This document shows positions 23,044 through 35,071 of a stretch of DNA of 64,000 bases, piece by piece. The DNA is from Urophycis tenuis. Lineage: Eukaryota > Chordata > Actinopteri > Gadiformes > Phycidae. Made by a program: the position numbers and the translations under genes. Location of the stretch: NCBI GenBank assembly GCA_036785325.1, contig JAXIVH010000045.1:1669969-1733968 (forward strand). The letters run 5' to 3'. The notes under the pieces are model-generated. The model was not told the DNA's origin. It made no database searches and saw nothing but the letters and a program-made list of their open reading frames with translations. The stretch's first letter is position 1; the number at the start of each line of letters is the position of its first letter.

Positions 23044-23974
23044 TATATACTGTATATTGTTTTTTTTTATATTATTATGTTTATGTTTTTGTTTCCTTAT
23101 TCACTGTCTTTACATTGCTCAATTAATGCACATGGATGTGCGTGTGTTTGTGTCTATGTCTATGTGAGTCGATGTGAGTGAGAGAGTTGAATGGTCAGAG
23201 AAGATGGGATAGTGTGAATGAGCATTTAAGCACACGTTTGTACAATATTATCCACCACTGCAAGCATTTAACAGCCAGTTGTGTTTTTTGTTTGCTTTTA
23301 GTTTTCTTTCTGTCTGTGTATCGAATTGCTTTAGTTATCTGTTTGATTTGGGAAGGGGAGGGTGGTGGGGGGCTGTATTGTGTATCCTCACCATTTGTCA
23401 TGAGTCTGCTCCCTGCTCCACTAATTGGGTAATATTCCCCCACACTCTGCCTGCTGCCACACCCCCCTTCACACTCACACTCTAACCTATCAGGAAGCTC
23501 ACCTGTTCATTGATCCTAATCACTGCCACCTGCATCTTGTTACCAGCTGCTCTGTGTGTGTGTGTATTTAAGGCACATGCCTCCAGACATTCAGTGTCAG
23601 TTCGTCTGCGATTCAGCGTGCTCCTGTTCGTTGGCCTTCCTCGACTGATCTCCGTGCTTGATCCAACCTGTTTGACCTGACCCGTTTGACCCGACAACGA
23701 CTACTCTCCTGCCCCTGAACATTCTGTCTGTGCCTGCCAACCCCAGCTCCAGCCGGTGTCTGCTGCTGCTCGCTTCACTCAGACTCACTGGCCCACAAAT
23801 CTGAACTCATGATTCATCTTACGATAGGACCCACGTGAGATTTACGAAACGTATCGTATCACACCAATCCCAGCGTATGAAGGAGCTTGGTGTTGATAAA
23901 TACGGCGGCTGAGATCGATCGTAATTAACGTAACACGCCCCTATAAAAGAAGTGTCGCCCCTAACTTTTACGAC

Positions 23975-24690
23975 ATGGAGAAGCATCCAACGGCAAAGAA
24001 GAAGCTGATTTTTTCAGAAACAGAAATGGAGACACTCGTGTCACTTGTTGATGCGCACCCCCCCCCCCCCCCAAGGACACTCACCCCTGCCCACCCAGCA
24101 CCCCCACCACTCACCCCCCTAGACATTACTTCATATTATTTATAGTAATGTTATTTATTGTATTATTTATTCTCAACTACCGTTGCACCCCCCACCCCCA
24201 TATCCATACAATCCACATTCATCTGTTGTACCCGTTCCGTTGTATTGCACTAGCGCACTATTGCACCATCTGTACACTTCTTGTATTATTTTACTATTTC
24301 TCGCACTACCTGTACATTGTTTACTTTTTTTTTAATACTGTTTACAGCCTGTTTCTGCTAGTGTTAGTAACCATTTACTACCTTAACGATCACTACCTCC
24401 ACCTGCACTGTTTACTGTCACTTTAATAACTACTACCACTTTTCATGTTTTTCAATTTTGCACTCTGCACCTTATTCTGCATTTCTGCATTTCAACCCGC
24501 CCCTTTATCGCTCATTTGCACTTCTGGTTAGAACGCCAACTGCATTTAGTTGTCCCTGTACTTGTACTCTGAACCATGACAATAAAGTTGAATCTAATCT
24601 AATCTAATTAAGGGCAAGCAAGAAAAACGCTATATGGAAACAAATCACTGTTGCAGTCAACAGTGTGCCCCATGTTCAGCGGGCTACAGT
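23975..24690 (+). pseudogene. Harbinger Myb-like protein, start and second piece
   Basis: The ATG at 23975 gives MEKHPTAKKKLIFSETEMET then LVSLVDAH, like the first helix of the Myb/SANT-type DNA-binding partner of Harbinger transposases. After the LINE tail (24062-24609) the text resumes as SKKNAIWKQITVAVNSV, a second helix. The remainder is missing. The family role is binding the transposon ends and importing the nuclease; this copy is dead. Confidence 0.45.
24062..24609 (+). mobile_element. LINE 3' UTR fragment
   Basis: C-rich start, then ATTGCACTAGCGCACTATTG-type non-coding text, and an end ACAATAAAGTTGAATCTAA followed by repeated TCTAA units. Polyadenylation-like signal plus short repeat tail marks a 5'-truncated fish LINE. 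It splits the Myb-like frame. Confidence 0.65.
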
Positions 24691-25225
24691 ACAATACAAT
24701 AATTAAGTGAATAATTAATTAAATGTAAAATTGATGTTAAATTGATCCAGCTTAAAACATTTCACATTTGACCTATAGGCTACTATGTTTGCATTGCGTT
24801 AAAATTATTTTATTCCGAATAAGGTGAAGAAAAAGTTGTCTGACTCTTGCGGATATATGTCTCGCCACTGGTCGCACTCGAAAAAGTTGCGTACACGAGC
24901 TCAGACCTGACGTGAGATTTCGTCGCAGCCTGCGCTCACGTTCAAATTGATAAATGCCAAGCTCAACGTGGAAATGAGCGTACGTCCATTTTACGCCCGT
25001 TTTCTGTCGTACGCTCGTTTGATAAATGAGGGCCACTCTCCCCATCCCCTTTCCCCTTAATCAATCAAGAAACCTTCTGGTGTTCGTGAAACGCATCTGG
25101 TTCTCCTGTCTCGTACTTGACACCATTTGGCTGTCTGTTTTGTAATATTCTCACTTCTTATCTGTGAGGACTATTGAACTTTAAGTCTTGTATTAAAATT
25201 TCTACAAATAAATCATATATATATA

Positions 25226-26732
25226 AATATAAAAGAAGGTATGGTCATCATTGCCACAGACACTCAGCCATCCAGTGCCTCAGACACTAAGCTGTCCAGC
25301 ACCACATCAGAAGAACATAGAGCCCCCTTCGGCCGTCAATGCCGATGCTCTGCCTGAAGTCCTAGAAACCCTATTTGCTGTCCCTGCTGACGTCCGGCCA
25401 GAATGCCTCGAACCCCACACCAACCAACAACCAGATCATGAGTCAGCCCACTTATTGCGACTCTGGAGCACTTTCACCTACATCAATGGCCTCCTGAACA
25501 GCTTCTCTTACGTCACCGGCCCTCAATGTGCCTATGTTCAAAATTTACTTGAAATTGATTCAAGATCTGTTCAGACATACAGTATATGTGCATCCAAATG
25601 CTGTAATCAATGCCAAGGCCAACTTTTTCATCCAGTCAAACTTCTCTGGCAAGCTGTCTCGTTTCCAGATGCCAGCAAATTACACAAATGGGGATGTGAG
25701 GCCCTGTAGAACTTTCTGTCTCATTGCAACTGCACATTTAGGGAACGTATGAGAATAGCAACATCTGACAATGAGGAAACAATCCAAGCAGCTTTAGCAA
25801 GGTAATATAGATCCCTCCCTTTACACTTTAGGGTTTCTAACACCTCGTTAACATGCCAAAATGAAATCTTAACGTGTGAAAATCTACCTGATTTTTGTTG
25901 TGCTAACACATACAAATATTATGTGTTAGCGCAATATTTCTAAGAAGTTATTTGCTCTAATGGAGCACTTTGGCAATTTATTTTAATTAAATTAAACCCT
26001 CCATACAAGGCTCTTGTGTTCTTGAGACCTTAAACATTTAAATCAAATGGTAAAGATGACATTGATAGCACGTGGGGAATCGTTGAACATATATGGGAAC
26101 ATTTTTGTTGTTAGAATTGAGAATTGATCTAAATTAATTTCTTCTATTACCTCATTAGACCACACATTATTAGAGCTAAAACCAGTTGTGACTAGTTTCT
26201 TTTCACACAAAGTGGTCAAAACAACACCATTTAAGGTTAAACTCAACTCAACCGACTAAATGTTTAACTGTTTCATAATTGTCTGAGATAAATAAGACCC
26301 TACGGTGTGTCTTCTTTACCATGCCATCGTTACCAATGTAAACCACAGAATTTTCTTTTCCCCACAGATGCTTCTTTAACTTGTATCTCTGAATAAACCC
26401 ATTTGTGTTAAACCTCTTTGAGTCATACCTAGCCCAGAAACCAAAATGCCAGAGGCAAGAATCAAGACCACGCTTCATCAGAACACTACAAAATACCAAT
26501 AACAATAACATTTAATCGAAGGTTTCATGGCTATAACATTATTTGATGAAGACTAGATTCTTAGAATGACTTAACCTTAAATATGTGCTGTAGATTATAG
26601 ATTATAGACTCGGCTTTCATAAAAGAAAACTAAAGTTGGGTGACTAAGTTAATTCCTGCGTCAAGTTTCACTGGATTTGGCGAAGGGTCTGCCTGTAATG
26701 AGGAAATTAATGTTAAATCAATAATCCTGATG
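25226..26732. other. unassigned stretch
   Basis: No gene supported. A plus frame at 25251-25709 and minus frames at 26511-26248 and 26246-26043 are open but show no family I recognise. The minus frame 26511-26248 is rich in basic and aromatic residues (GFWARYDSKRFNTNGFIQRY) and could be a fragment of an old mobile-element protein. The AT content rises through the segment. Confidence 0.3.
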
Positions 26733-26985
26733 TAACAGGGTGCGGTTGGACCCAATTGCAGCACAAAACTAGACAAGTGTAGTACGAAATTATCTTTATT
26801 ATCGTTACACACAATGATCAGAGTATGAGGCCGAGCAAGGGAGAGATCAGCAGGGACCAGAAAAGGCAGGGCAGAGTCCGTGGTCTGGGACGGGCAGGGT
26901 CGGGTAGCTGGGGCAGGAGACAGGCAGGCAGAAACCAGGAATGGCGTGGTTGGTGGAAAGGAGAGAGTCCCCTGATTCAATCGAA
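26733..26985 (-). mobile_element. LTR fragment (family shared with 33508-34697)
   Basis: TGTAACAGGGTGCGG starts a segment whose middle (CCAATTGCAGCA, then CTTTATTATCG, then ATCAGCAGGGACCAG) matches 33510-33620. In both, the A/T-rich CTTTATT would be a reverse polyadenylation signal, so the LTR reads on the minus strand. The right half is missing. Confidence 0.5.
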
Positions 26986-28570
26986 ACTAACCATTTTAGG
27001 CTCACAGAAACACAACAAAAGCAAATACAGCTCATGTGCAAGGTGTGCACAAATACAAGGTGTGCGGTATATACCTACTAGATGTTGTCAAAGTTGGAAA
27101 AACAATACGTAGCATGGTAAATCTTGGTATCCAGACAAAGGAGTCCAGCAAACAAAGTATCCACTCTATTTAGTCATCTAAACACCCAAACTCTGGATCA
27201 AATTACCAGAAGCAACACGTTTTCCCCAATATATATTGCATAACTCGTTCTGAACTGTTTCTGAACCTTCCGTGGAGTGTTTCACTCGACAGACAATGAG
27301 CGAGATAGCGTGCGCGTACCGCTTAAACATCTCGCGCCAACGTGCGCAGCTGGTATCCACAGTGTTTTAGTAGACAGACGTTTGTTGCAAAGTCTCCCAA
27401 ATAAAAACATCATATACAGAAAAATATGTTGATGTTTCGATATTCTGTTTTTATGTGCGCAGTGTTTCGCTGGACAGACAACGAGTGAGCTACGCAGCAC
27501 GCGTACGGCTGAACCAGATCTTGCGCCAACGTACGCAGCTAGTAATCAAGTGTTTAAGCAGACATATGTTTGTTGCAAAGTCTCCCAAATAAAAAAGCAG
27601 ACTGTGAGAGGGGGTTCAGCACAATGAACAGCATTATAACATTAGAAACAAACTGACGACCAGAAATGCAGCAAACCTCCTCTTCATCAACACAGTGGGA
27701 CCACCATGCAAGCAGTGTGATCCCCTTCCTCATCTTAAGACTTGGCTGGGCAAAGGAAGGAGAGCTGTCACTCATCAAGTGGCATGGCTCGCTGTCAAAC
27801 AGATGAGGACAACTACTTTAAGCCTCTTTTGAATTTAGTGTTTTCTGTTCCACTGTCCGAAATGAAAAGTCAACTGTTTTTTTTTTTAATTAAAATGATT
27901 GTGTTGTTGAAATTATTTGATTTGTAAGCATAAACTGATACAGGGGGATGAAAGTTATATACTAGTGTGATAAAAAGTCAGAGTGAATGCTTGATAAGTA
28001 GACTATAATAACTAATTAAGTGTATTTTTCAGTGCACGCTCTGCGCGCACACTATGGGTCAATATGATAGTACCGGCAAGAAATAAAAACTACTTTCACC
28101 CCTGCATATTATGCACATATTAGTTATGTGTACCATTGTGCAAATGTAAGAATTAAAGACTATTTGCAATAGTTATTTGGTTTGTGTGGTGCTGTTGAAA
28201 TTAACCAAAAAAAATACATATTATATATAAAATTAATATTGGCCTCCATATGGCCATTTGGAAACCCGCCTGGGTATTACCCTACAAAAAACACAGCTGG
28301 ATACAATTTTTTTTGTTCTTTTTCCATGTAGCCTACTGTGACCCTGTAATTGGTAATGCCTGTGGCTGTGGAATTTAAATTTCCTCTGTGGCTGAGCTTG
28401 TATAACTCAGTGTCAGTAACACTTAGAGTAAATCTGACATTGTGTATGAAACTACCAAGGCTTAGCTTTCAGGAATGATCAAGCTTTTGTCTGTAGTCAT
28501 AGGGGTTCAAGAACAGTAACCATTTCAGTTTGGGTATGTCATTTTATTTTTGGGAGGGAAGAGGTTAGAT
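26986..28570. other. unassigned, with a 185-bp duplication
   Basis: Two direct copies of about 145 bp at 27265-27410 and 27450-27595 share GACAGACAA, TCGCGCCAACGT/TTGCGCCAACGT and GTTTGTTGCAAAGTCTCCCA followed by AATAAA. The rest (27600-28570) is AT-rich with no coding text that I can support. Confidence 0.55.
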
Positions 28571-28810
28571 CAGTGGTTCCCAAACTTTTTCTGCAGGGCC
28601 CCCCTTTTGTAGATTAAAAAAATGTCAGTTGTTTGGACGCTAGCACCTCTCGGTGTATCATACAGTGTGTCCACTGCACATACAGTGTGTCCACTGACTG
28701 TTAAGATGATAATCTGAGAAGTAGTATGTGCATCAGCGCCACAGAGGCTCTCCCAAGATTCTGACCTTTTTGACACTGTTCTACTTTGTAATAAACCCTT
28801 CATCGTACAA
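28571..28810. mobile_element. hAT-like end fragment
   Basis: CAGTGGTTCCCAAACTTTTT followed by GCAGGGCCCCCC is the terminal sequence typical of Charlie-like hAT elements. The partner end was not found, so only one end of a truncated element is seen. Confidence 0.45.
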
Positions 28811-29295
28811 GTGGAACGTGTCAGCAGTGGTTTCTCCTTTTCCTCAACACATCAAGATACTACATCTAGTTGCATAGTAAACCTTTAAACTTCTCAGATA
28901 CATGTTATATAAAGCCACAATGTGTGGTCCATACAGTATAACATCGCTCAAGTCTAGTGGTCATACAAAACAATGTTACAAACTTGAAATTAAGACAAAT
29001 GTGATGTGGGTCTTAACCCCCTTCCTTCCTAGAACCCTCAGCCCAAGTTTCTCGTCGTATTGGAATTAGAGCTCAACCAGGGGGTTCACTTACACTTTAA
29101 TGCACACCTTGACAAGCACAACTTGTAATGTGTGAGAACCAATAGTTCTACCTCTGTTAATTAATCAGGAATATATACTGAAACATGGGGTGGTCAGCTA
29201 GTTTCAATTTGACTATTGACTAATATACTGTATTTTTTTTTTTTTTTCTGGCAGCACGGATAAAGACCATGACTGTAATAACAGGGTTACTCCCT
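28811..29295. other. no feature seen
   Basis: AT-rich non-coding sequence with no recognisable element or gene. Confidence 0.4.
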
Positions 29296-29420
29296 CCATT
29301 TCAAGTTTCAAGTTTATTATCACATACCATATAACAACGTACATCATTACCAGTAGTGAAATAATTGTAGCTCGGGTGAACTCGACTTTGCATGATAAGA
29401 TAAAATAGAATAAAAAGTTT
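29296..29420 (-). mobile_element. LINE 3' end fragment (copy also at 48893)
   Basis: AGTTTCAAGTTTCAAGTTTA at the left, then ATCACATACCATATAACAAC and GTACATCATTACCAG, matches 48893-49010. Repeated short units at one end are a LINE tail read on the minus strand. Confidence 0.55.
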
Positions 29421-30336
29421 TTTTTTTTTAAAAGCCCGAACACTCTCTGGTACAGTTTGCGCAATGCAAAATTACAACTCTGTTTTCCAGCATGATTGTC
29501 TGTCAATATGGAATATGGCTCTGGAAATATTGTTTATTCTCATTGGTGGTCTGTAATTGTTAGTTTGATAATTATATAATAATAATAATAATAATCTAAG
29601 GCGGCACGGTGCTGCAGTGGTGCACTGTGCACTGGTGGTGCACTGTCGCCTCACAGCAAGAGTGTTCTGGGTTCGAATCCACCTGGGACCTTTCCGTGTG
29701 GAGTTTGCATGTTCTCCCCGTGCTTGCGTGGGTTCTCTCCGGGTACTCCGGCTTCCTCCCACAGACCAAAAACATGCAGGTTGGGGATTAGGTTAATTGG
29801 TGTCTCTAAATTGACCATAGGTGTGTATGTAAGTGTGAATGGTTGTTTGTCTCTATAAGCCCTGTGATTGGCTGGCGACCTGTCCAGGGTGTACCCCGCC
29901 TCTCGCCCGTTGTAGCTGGGATTGGCTCCAGCCCCCCCGCGACCCTCTAGAGCAGTGATTCCCAACCTGTGGGCCGCGGCCGCGAAGGTATTGCAAGTGG
30001 GCCGCCAAATCATTTCCAAAAAAGTATTTTTGTGTGCTGCTGCTGAATTATTTTCATCCTCGGTGGGGACAAAATTTACCCCCCCTTCCCCCAAAGTATT
30101 ATCACCATTACATCGTATTAACAGCCAAAATACAAAGGGTCCGGGAATCCGTGTGCATTCTGGTTGTGCTTTGGTTTTGATCCAGCCTCTGACTAGATCT
30201 GAAGAGTCAGAGGCGTTGCGCTGCAGACAGCAGTTTTATTTTGAAAACCAACCGGAGTTCTCACCGTTGTCTCCGCACTCCCAGTGTCCACAGCCGAGAG
30301 TGAAAGCGGTTTCACTGCCACAAAGCACATTCTGAC

Positions 30337-31567
30337 CAGAGCTAGTGAGCGGAGCTGAGCGGTGCGAATATTCCGCTCCTCTCTCAGATGGTTGTTCTCT
30401 CCGCCGCTCCTCGCTCTAAGGCCCCGTCCACACGAAGCCGGATTTCGAAAACGATCTTCCCCCCCCCCCCCCCTCCCGTTTTTCTCAGCGGGGGGGCCAG
30501 ACATTTCTCCGTAAAGACGGAGTCATTGCTGAAACGCATTTAGCTCTTGAAACGCTGTAGTACATATTCCTGGCCTGTGTGTGGCGCTGTTTCAGCTACA
30601 GAAATCCACCGAAAAACAGTTTCATGTTGCAGAAGTGACAGATCCCCAACAACATGAAACTACCTAAACCACTCGACAGTCGATAAGTCAAACACAGGCA
30701 GTCAATTCATCATCCAACATCTTCCTCTCTCGGATCCTGGCGTCCCAACGTGTAAACTAGTTTGAACTGATTAGAAAATCAGATAGACTATAAATTATCA
30801 ATTTTGGAATATACATTCAATGTTGTGCGATATAGGTCGGCGCGTTTTCACTTACCCGCCCATTAAATGGTTAATTTGTGGAGACAATCCAAAAGGAGAT
30901 AAATAACCATATTTATAATTAATTTTATTTCTAGAGTCATTCTAAAGGCATATCCTCCACATTTATTTCACTCCGACTCTGGCCGATGACATCATCGTTT
31001 GCGTGTCTGGTGTTCACACGAAGCCAAAACCTGAAACGTTTTCGACTTTTCCACCCTGGGACCTGGTTTAAAAAAAGTGCGGTTTCAGCCACCGAAAACG
31101 CTGTCTCCGTCTTTACGCTCGGCCGAAACGCACAAGACATTTGCGGTTTCACTCGAAAATCGTCTCCGTGTGGACGGGGCCTAAATCGCGTCCGGCCGCT
31201 CCGCTCATTTTCGCTCCCCGCTCCACTTGCCACTCCACTGAAATTGCCCCACGCTCGCTCCAATTTAAATGAGGGAGAAATAATCTACTAATACTAATAC
31301 TAATACTAATCAACTAAGTGCAACGGCAATATATTTCAGTCATAGAACATTTATTTTAAAAGATAGACAACTTACAAGAAGACACACGTTTGGATTTGGT
31401 CATGCCTCTCTCAGACTCGTGGTGTGAGCGGTATCGGAGCGACACTGGAGCGGAACAGAGCGGCCGCTCCAGCGTCTAAATAAAAAAACCCTCCACGCTC
31501 CAGCAACATTCCATCCGCTCCGCTTCGCTCATCGCTCGCTCGCGCTCCGCTCCGCTCACTAGCTCTG
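30337..31567. mobile_element. hAT-type MITE (CAGAGCTAGTGAGCGGAG ends)
   Basis: Inverted ends CAGAGCTAGTGAGCGGAG and CTCCGCTCACTAGCTCTG, flanked by the 8-bp ATTCTGAC at 30329-30336 and 31568-31575. It contains many GCTCCGCTC-like subterminal repeats. Non-coding. It holds a further MITE. Confidence 0.85.
30420..31181. mobile_element. MITE with TAA target duplication
   Basis: Ends GGCCCCGTCCACACG and CGTGTGGACGGGGCC, flanked by TAA at 30417-30419 and 31182-31184. The 3-bp TWA-type duplication fits PIF/Harbinger. Non-coding. Confidence 0.8.
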
Positions 31568-32291
31568 ATTCTGACAGAAGGCAGAAACAGAATGAATGTG
31601 TGGCGATTGCTCTAAGACTGCAAGGGAAGCTCAGCTTCCCCCCAAAAATGTTTTTTTTTTTTTTAAAGTGGTCAAATACTTTTGTGTACTGTACTGTTGT
31701 GTTAATATTTCATTGACTAAATATGCGCTAGGACGCGATCACCTTTAGTTCAGAATCAGCTTCTTATCACAGGTCACAGACACGACTTTCTTCTCATCCA
31801 TTCCCGTAGCGTCTCAGTTCATAACAGTGCAGAAGCTCAGCATCCATGGGAAGCATGGAGTGGGCTGTTCCACTGCAGCCAAACTAGACGATCATTGGAT
31901 AAATATAATATATTAAAATATAAAATATAATATAAGAATAATTAATTAATTAATTATGAATAATCACTCAGACACCTAAGGACGTCTGAGTGAAGGACGT
32001 ATGGGTTTTCTTGCGGAGAGAGAAAAACAGTCCAAACTAAAATATTTATTGACAAGAGTAATCCATTCCATAATTCAAAGTGGATTTTATTTATTGTTAT
32101 AAAGATCAGTTTGACTACAGTAGGCTTCACTGTGCTCGAAAACTTTGCATTTTCCGCGTAGGATAATTTCCATGCAAACTTCGGCATTTATTAATTTGGA
32201 CGTGAAGCTGCGATCATATCTCAGGACAGGTCGTTTGAGTCAGTGTATGCGGTGCACAGCACACAGCAGCTGAATCAGATTAAACAAATGA

Positions 32292-32325
<34 letters not shown>

Positions 32326-32657
32326 GCCGAAGGTGTTGCAACATATTACAGATGCTGTGTTAGTGACTGTGGAGTTTCCAACATGTTTCACCTGTATTAT
32401 CAGTTTTATCTTCAATAAGTACCAGTTTTATCTTCAATAAAAAAAGTGCTTTGAGAACGCATTATATGGTCGGAGGTGGGCCGCGAATATTTTTGAGACA
32501 TAAAAGTGGGCCCCGAGTTGGCAAAGGTTGGGAACCACTGCTCTAGAGGATAAGCGGTATAGAGAAATATAAATAATAATCTAAATCACCCCATTGGCTG
32601 TGATTTGGCCTAATCCTGGACATGACTGAAAAACTACATCAAATCACAACCTGAAAC

Positions 32658-33370
32658 TGTCAGGACCAGGCTCGGACACAGGACGCAGATGCAGGGTCTG
32701 AGGTTCTTCAATAAGAGTCTTTATTAAAGCAACCAAATAGGATGATCCCAAAAAGTAAAGAAACAAAGCAGGCTATCAAAATTACCGCTGTCGTTCTTCC
32801 GCACTGGAAGAAACGAGGCTATGAAAACTATCAAAATAATAATCTCTCCGTTAAAAGGAGGAAAACACAAATGACTATATAAAAATTATCAATGACAAAA
32901 AACACTCCAGAAAACTGGAGGCTCTATATTATGAACAAAAAGGTACGAAAGAAAAGATCACTCCGCACGGAGGAAACAAAAGGGGCTATGAAACAATAAG
33001 CTATGGAACTAATCTAAACTACAAAACTTACAAATCAAAACACTCACGTAGAGGAATCAAAAACAACAGAAATCCAAAAGGGGGACAAGGTACGAGGCTG
33101 TGACGTGGCTGTGGAAGTGCTGGGATGATCGAACGCAGACGTAAACGAAGACGACGAAACAAACTGGCACAAGACAAGGGGAGACGCAGACTCTTATACA
33201 CAGGGTAACGAGGAACAGGTGGAAACACTTAACAGGCAATAAGAAGACACACGAGGAAGGGCAAGTGACCTGAAACGAGAGAGAGGTTACTCTTGCACAA
33301 TAAAACAGGAAATGACACGACAGGACATGGAGACAAAACACAAACAACCCGACATCACCGTGGTGTGACA
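32658..33370 (-). mobile_element. solo LTR with GAAAC target duplication
   Basis: TGTCAGGACC ... GGTGTGACA, flanked by GAAAC at 32653-32657 and 33371-33375. CTTTATT near 32719 is a reversed polyadenylation signal and a reversed TATA lies near 33195, so it reads on the minus strand. No internal part remains. Confidence 0.85.
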
Positions 33371-33507
33371 GAAACTTTAAGAAGCAAATGTTTGGAATTT
33401 GTATACTTTACTTACTTTACTTTTTCTGTAGATTGACTAATTGTAGCCATAGACTGCACCTTACTCAATCCATTGGGGACATGTTTAAAAGCCTCCTCTT
33501 CAGGAGC

Positions 33508-34697
33508 CAATTGCAGCATAAAACCAGACGGGTATGAATGTAAATGATCTTTATTTTCAAAGCACACGATGATCACATGGTTCCGTCGGGTAAGGAGGCG
33601 ATCGGCAGGGACCAAGAGCGGGGAGGTAAAGTTTGTGGTTGAGGACATGCCGGGTTGGGCCAAGTACGTCTCGCTGCGGCCCGCGGGAAGGCGGGGCGTG
33701 ATGTCACGCCCCGCCTACATCACGGACAAGTGCATTCTGGGATTTGCTTGCGCCCCCCTGTACCAGCGCATTTTGGGATTTGCTGGATTTTTTTTAAACA
33801 CGATTACGCCGATTTTAGTGGTTTATCCATATCCAGCAGGTGATTTTGTAACCTAACTCTTACGTCTCATTAGAAATAATAAATGGGAACTCCTCAAATC
33901 ATTCGTTGTGCAGTAGTGAAATATTTTATGTTAAATGAAGGTGTATCAAGTGTTCACGAACACATATTGATTTACTACTTTCTCGATTTTATGTCACTCC
34001 TGTGCAGAAAGAGTTGGACGCCGAAATTGCTGTAGTGTTATCCTTAAACCGCGAACACCCAAGAGACAACAAAACTGTAACTTTTTTCCGATACCCAGGC
34101 GTCCCCGCCCCCTGGCTACTCTGCCAACCCCCTGCAACGCCTGACATTGCTCTACAGTCGTGTCAGCAGTTAACAGAGAGCAAGGACATAGGCAAGAGAC
34201 AACGCAATGCACACAAAGCATTAACACACCATGGGCACATTATACAAGAACTTACACTACACACATCAAACACATCCAGGACGTTACACTATTATACAAA
34301 TGATATTACAAAAGAAAATTATGTTTTTTTTCTTCTTTTGTTGGTTTTATTTGGGCTACTCAATCCCAGAATGCACTTGTCCGTGATGTGGGCGGGGCGT
34401 GATGTCACGCCACGCCTTCCCGCGGGCCGCAGCGAGACGCTTCTTGGTTGGGGAGAAGGGGCTGCGGGCAGGCAAGCGGAGGTCAGGAAGGGCGAGGCGG
34501 AGATCGGGGTCGGAGAAGGTTCGGAGGAGAATCTGAGGAGGTCGGCAGGAGAATTGCTGGAGACTTGCATGTAGTAACAGTGAAGAACAATCTGGCACCG
34601 GCGAATAGTGAGGGACTGATTAGACTTCACTAATCACCCCTGATGCGGCGCAGCTGTGTGAATGGATGAGAGATGGGGGCGGGGCAGGCACACCGTA
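33508..34697 (-). mobile_element. LTR fragment of the 26733 family, split by an inverted-repeat element
   Basis: The left part (33508-33665) matches 26755-26870. The right part (34438-34697) ends CACACCGTAACA, so the minus-strand LTR would begin TGTTACGGTG. A TIR element lies between them. Not coding. Confidence 0.5.
33668..34437. mobile_element. non-autonomous element with ~76-bp terminal inverted repeats
   Basis: The left end GTCTCGCTGCGGCCCGCGGG continues through GGCGTGATGTCACGCC to GACAAGTGCATTCTGGGATT at about 33744. The right end (34362-34437) is its reverse complement with only a few changes. GGCGTGATGTCACGCC is itself a palindrome. A 2-bp CG may be the target duplication. The interior has an open but unrecognised plus frame from 34002. 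Superfamily unknown. Confidence 0.7.
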
Positions 34698-34860
34698 ACA
34701 ACAGGACTCATGCCAGTGATCAAGTCTTTAGTTTACTGTATCAGATCACTGTTATTCAAAGCCGGAATCTGTGGCATATCCAATATATTTCAAAATAAGA
34801 ATACATTTTAAAAAACACACGTCCAACCCCCTGTCAGCTACCACGACAAGTTGAATCTTA

Positions 34861-35034
34861 GGTCCCGTTTACATGATGGGAAAACGCAGATATTTCCATG
34901 TTGTTTGGCCTCTCATTTACACGAAAACCCTGTTTTCATCAGAGAAAACGATTATTTCTAAAAACTCCGGGCAAAGTGGAGATTTTGGAAAACTCCGGTT
35001 TCGCGGTTGCATGTAAATAGGGAAACCGGCGTTT

Positions 35035-35071
<37 letters not shown>

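Larger units (their letters stand above)
23790..25034 (+). mobile_element. Harbinger-like element with Myb-type gene start
   Basis: The right end reads (minus strand) GGCCCTCATTTATCAAACG. The left end is a worn match starting GGCCCACAAAT. ACT flanks both ends (23787-23789 and 25035-25037), a 3-bp duplication. Inside is the start of a Myb/SANT-like protein interrupted by a LINE tail. No DDE nuclease gene remains. Confidence 0.55.
23430..25225 (+). mobile_element. LTR-like fragment, split by a Harbinger element (tentative)
   Basis: A TATTTAAGGC at about 23565 is followed by CATTCAGTGTCAG and Cys/Thr-rich R/U5-like sequence to 23786. The sequence appears to resume at 25038 and ends with AATAAA at about 25206. 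That is the look of a fish gypsy-type LTR. Outer ends are not resolved, and the stretch 23044-23430 is unassigned. Confidence 0.35.
29953..32540. mobile_element. hAT element with 8-bp target duplication
   Basis: Starts CAGTGATTCCCAACC and ends GGTTGGGAACCACTG, flanked by CTCTAGAG at 29945-29952 and 32541-32548. Interior has no intact transposase; it carries two further nested MITEs and a GT microsatellite (32296-32323). Terminal sequence and 8-bp duplication define the hAT superfamily. Confidence 0.85.
29600..32571 (+). mobile_element. SINE of the GGCGGCACGG family, split by a hAT
   Basis: Starts GGCGGCACGGTGCTGCAGTG, has the B box GGGTTCGAATCC near 29670, and ends GGATAAGCGGTATAGAG. It is flanked by the 13-bp duplication AATAATAATCTAA (29587-29599 and 32572-32584). 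The body is interrupted at 29953-32540. A reverse copy lies at 52278-52616. The long target duplication shows retroposition. Confidence 0.8.

Noticed and set aside
25251..25709. A 152-codon plus-strand frame
   Set aside because: No recognisable domain, mixed composition and no splice or promoter support; left as unassigned sequence.
29951..30095. Coding frame extending across the SINE/hAT boundary on the minus strand
   Set aside because: It spans two unrelated repeats joined by insertion; no protein family is seen.
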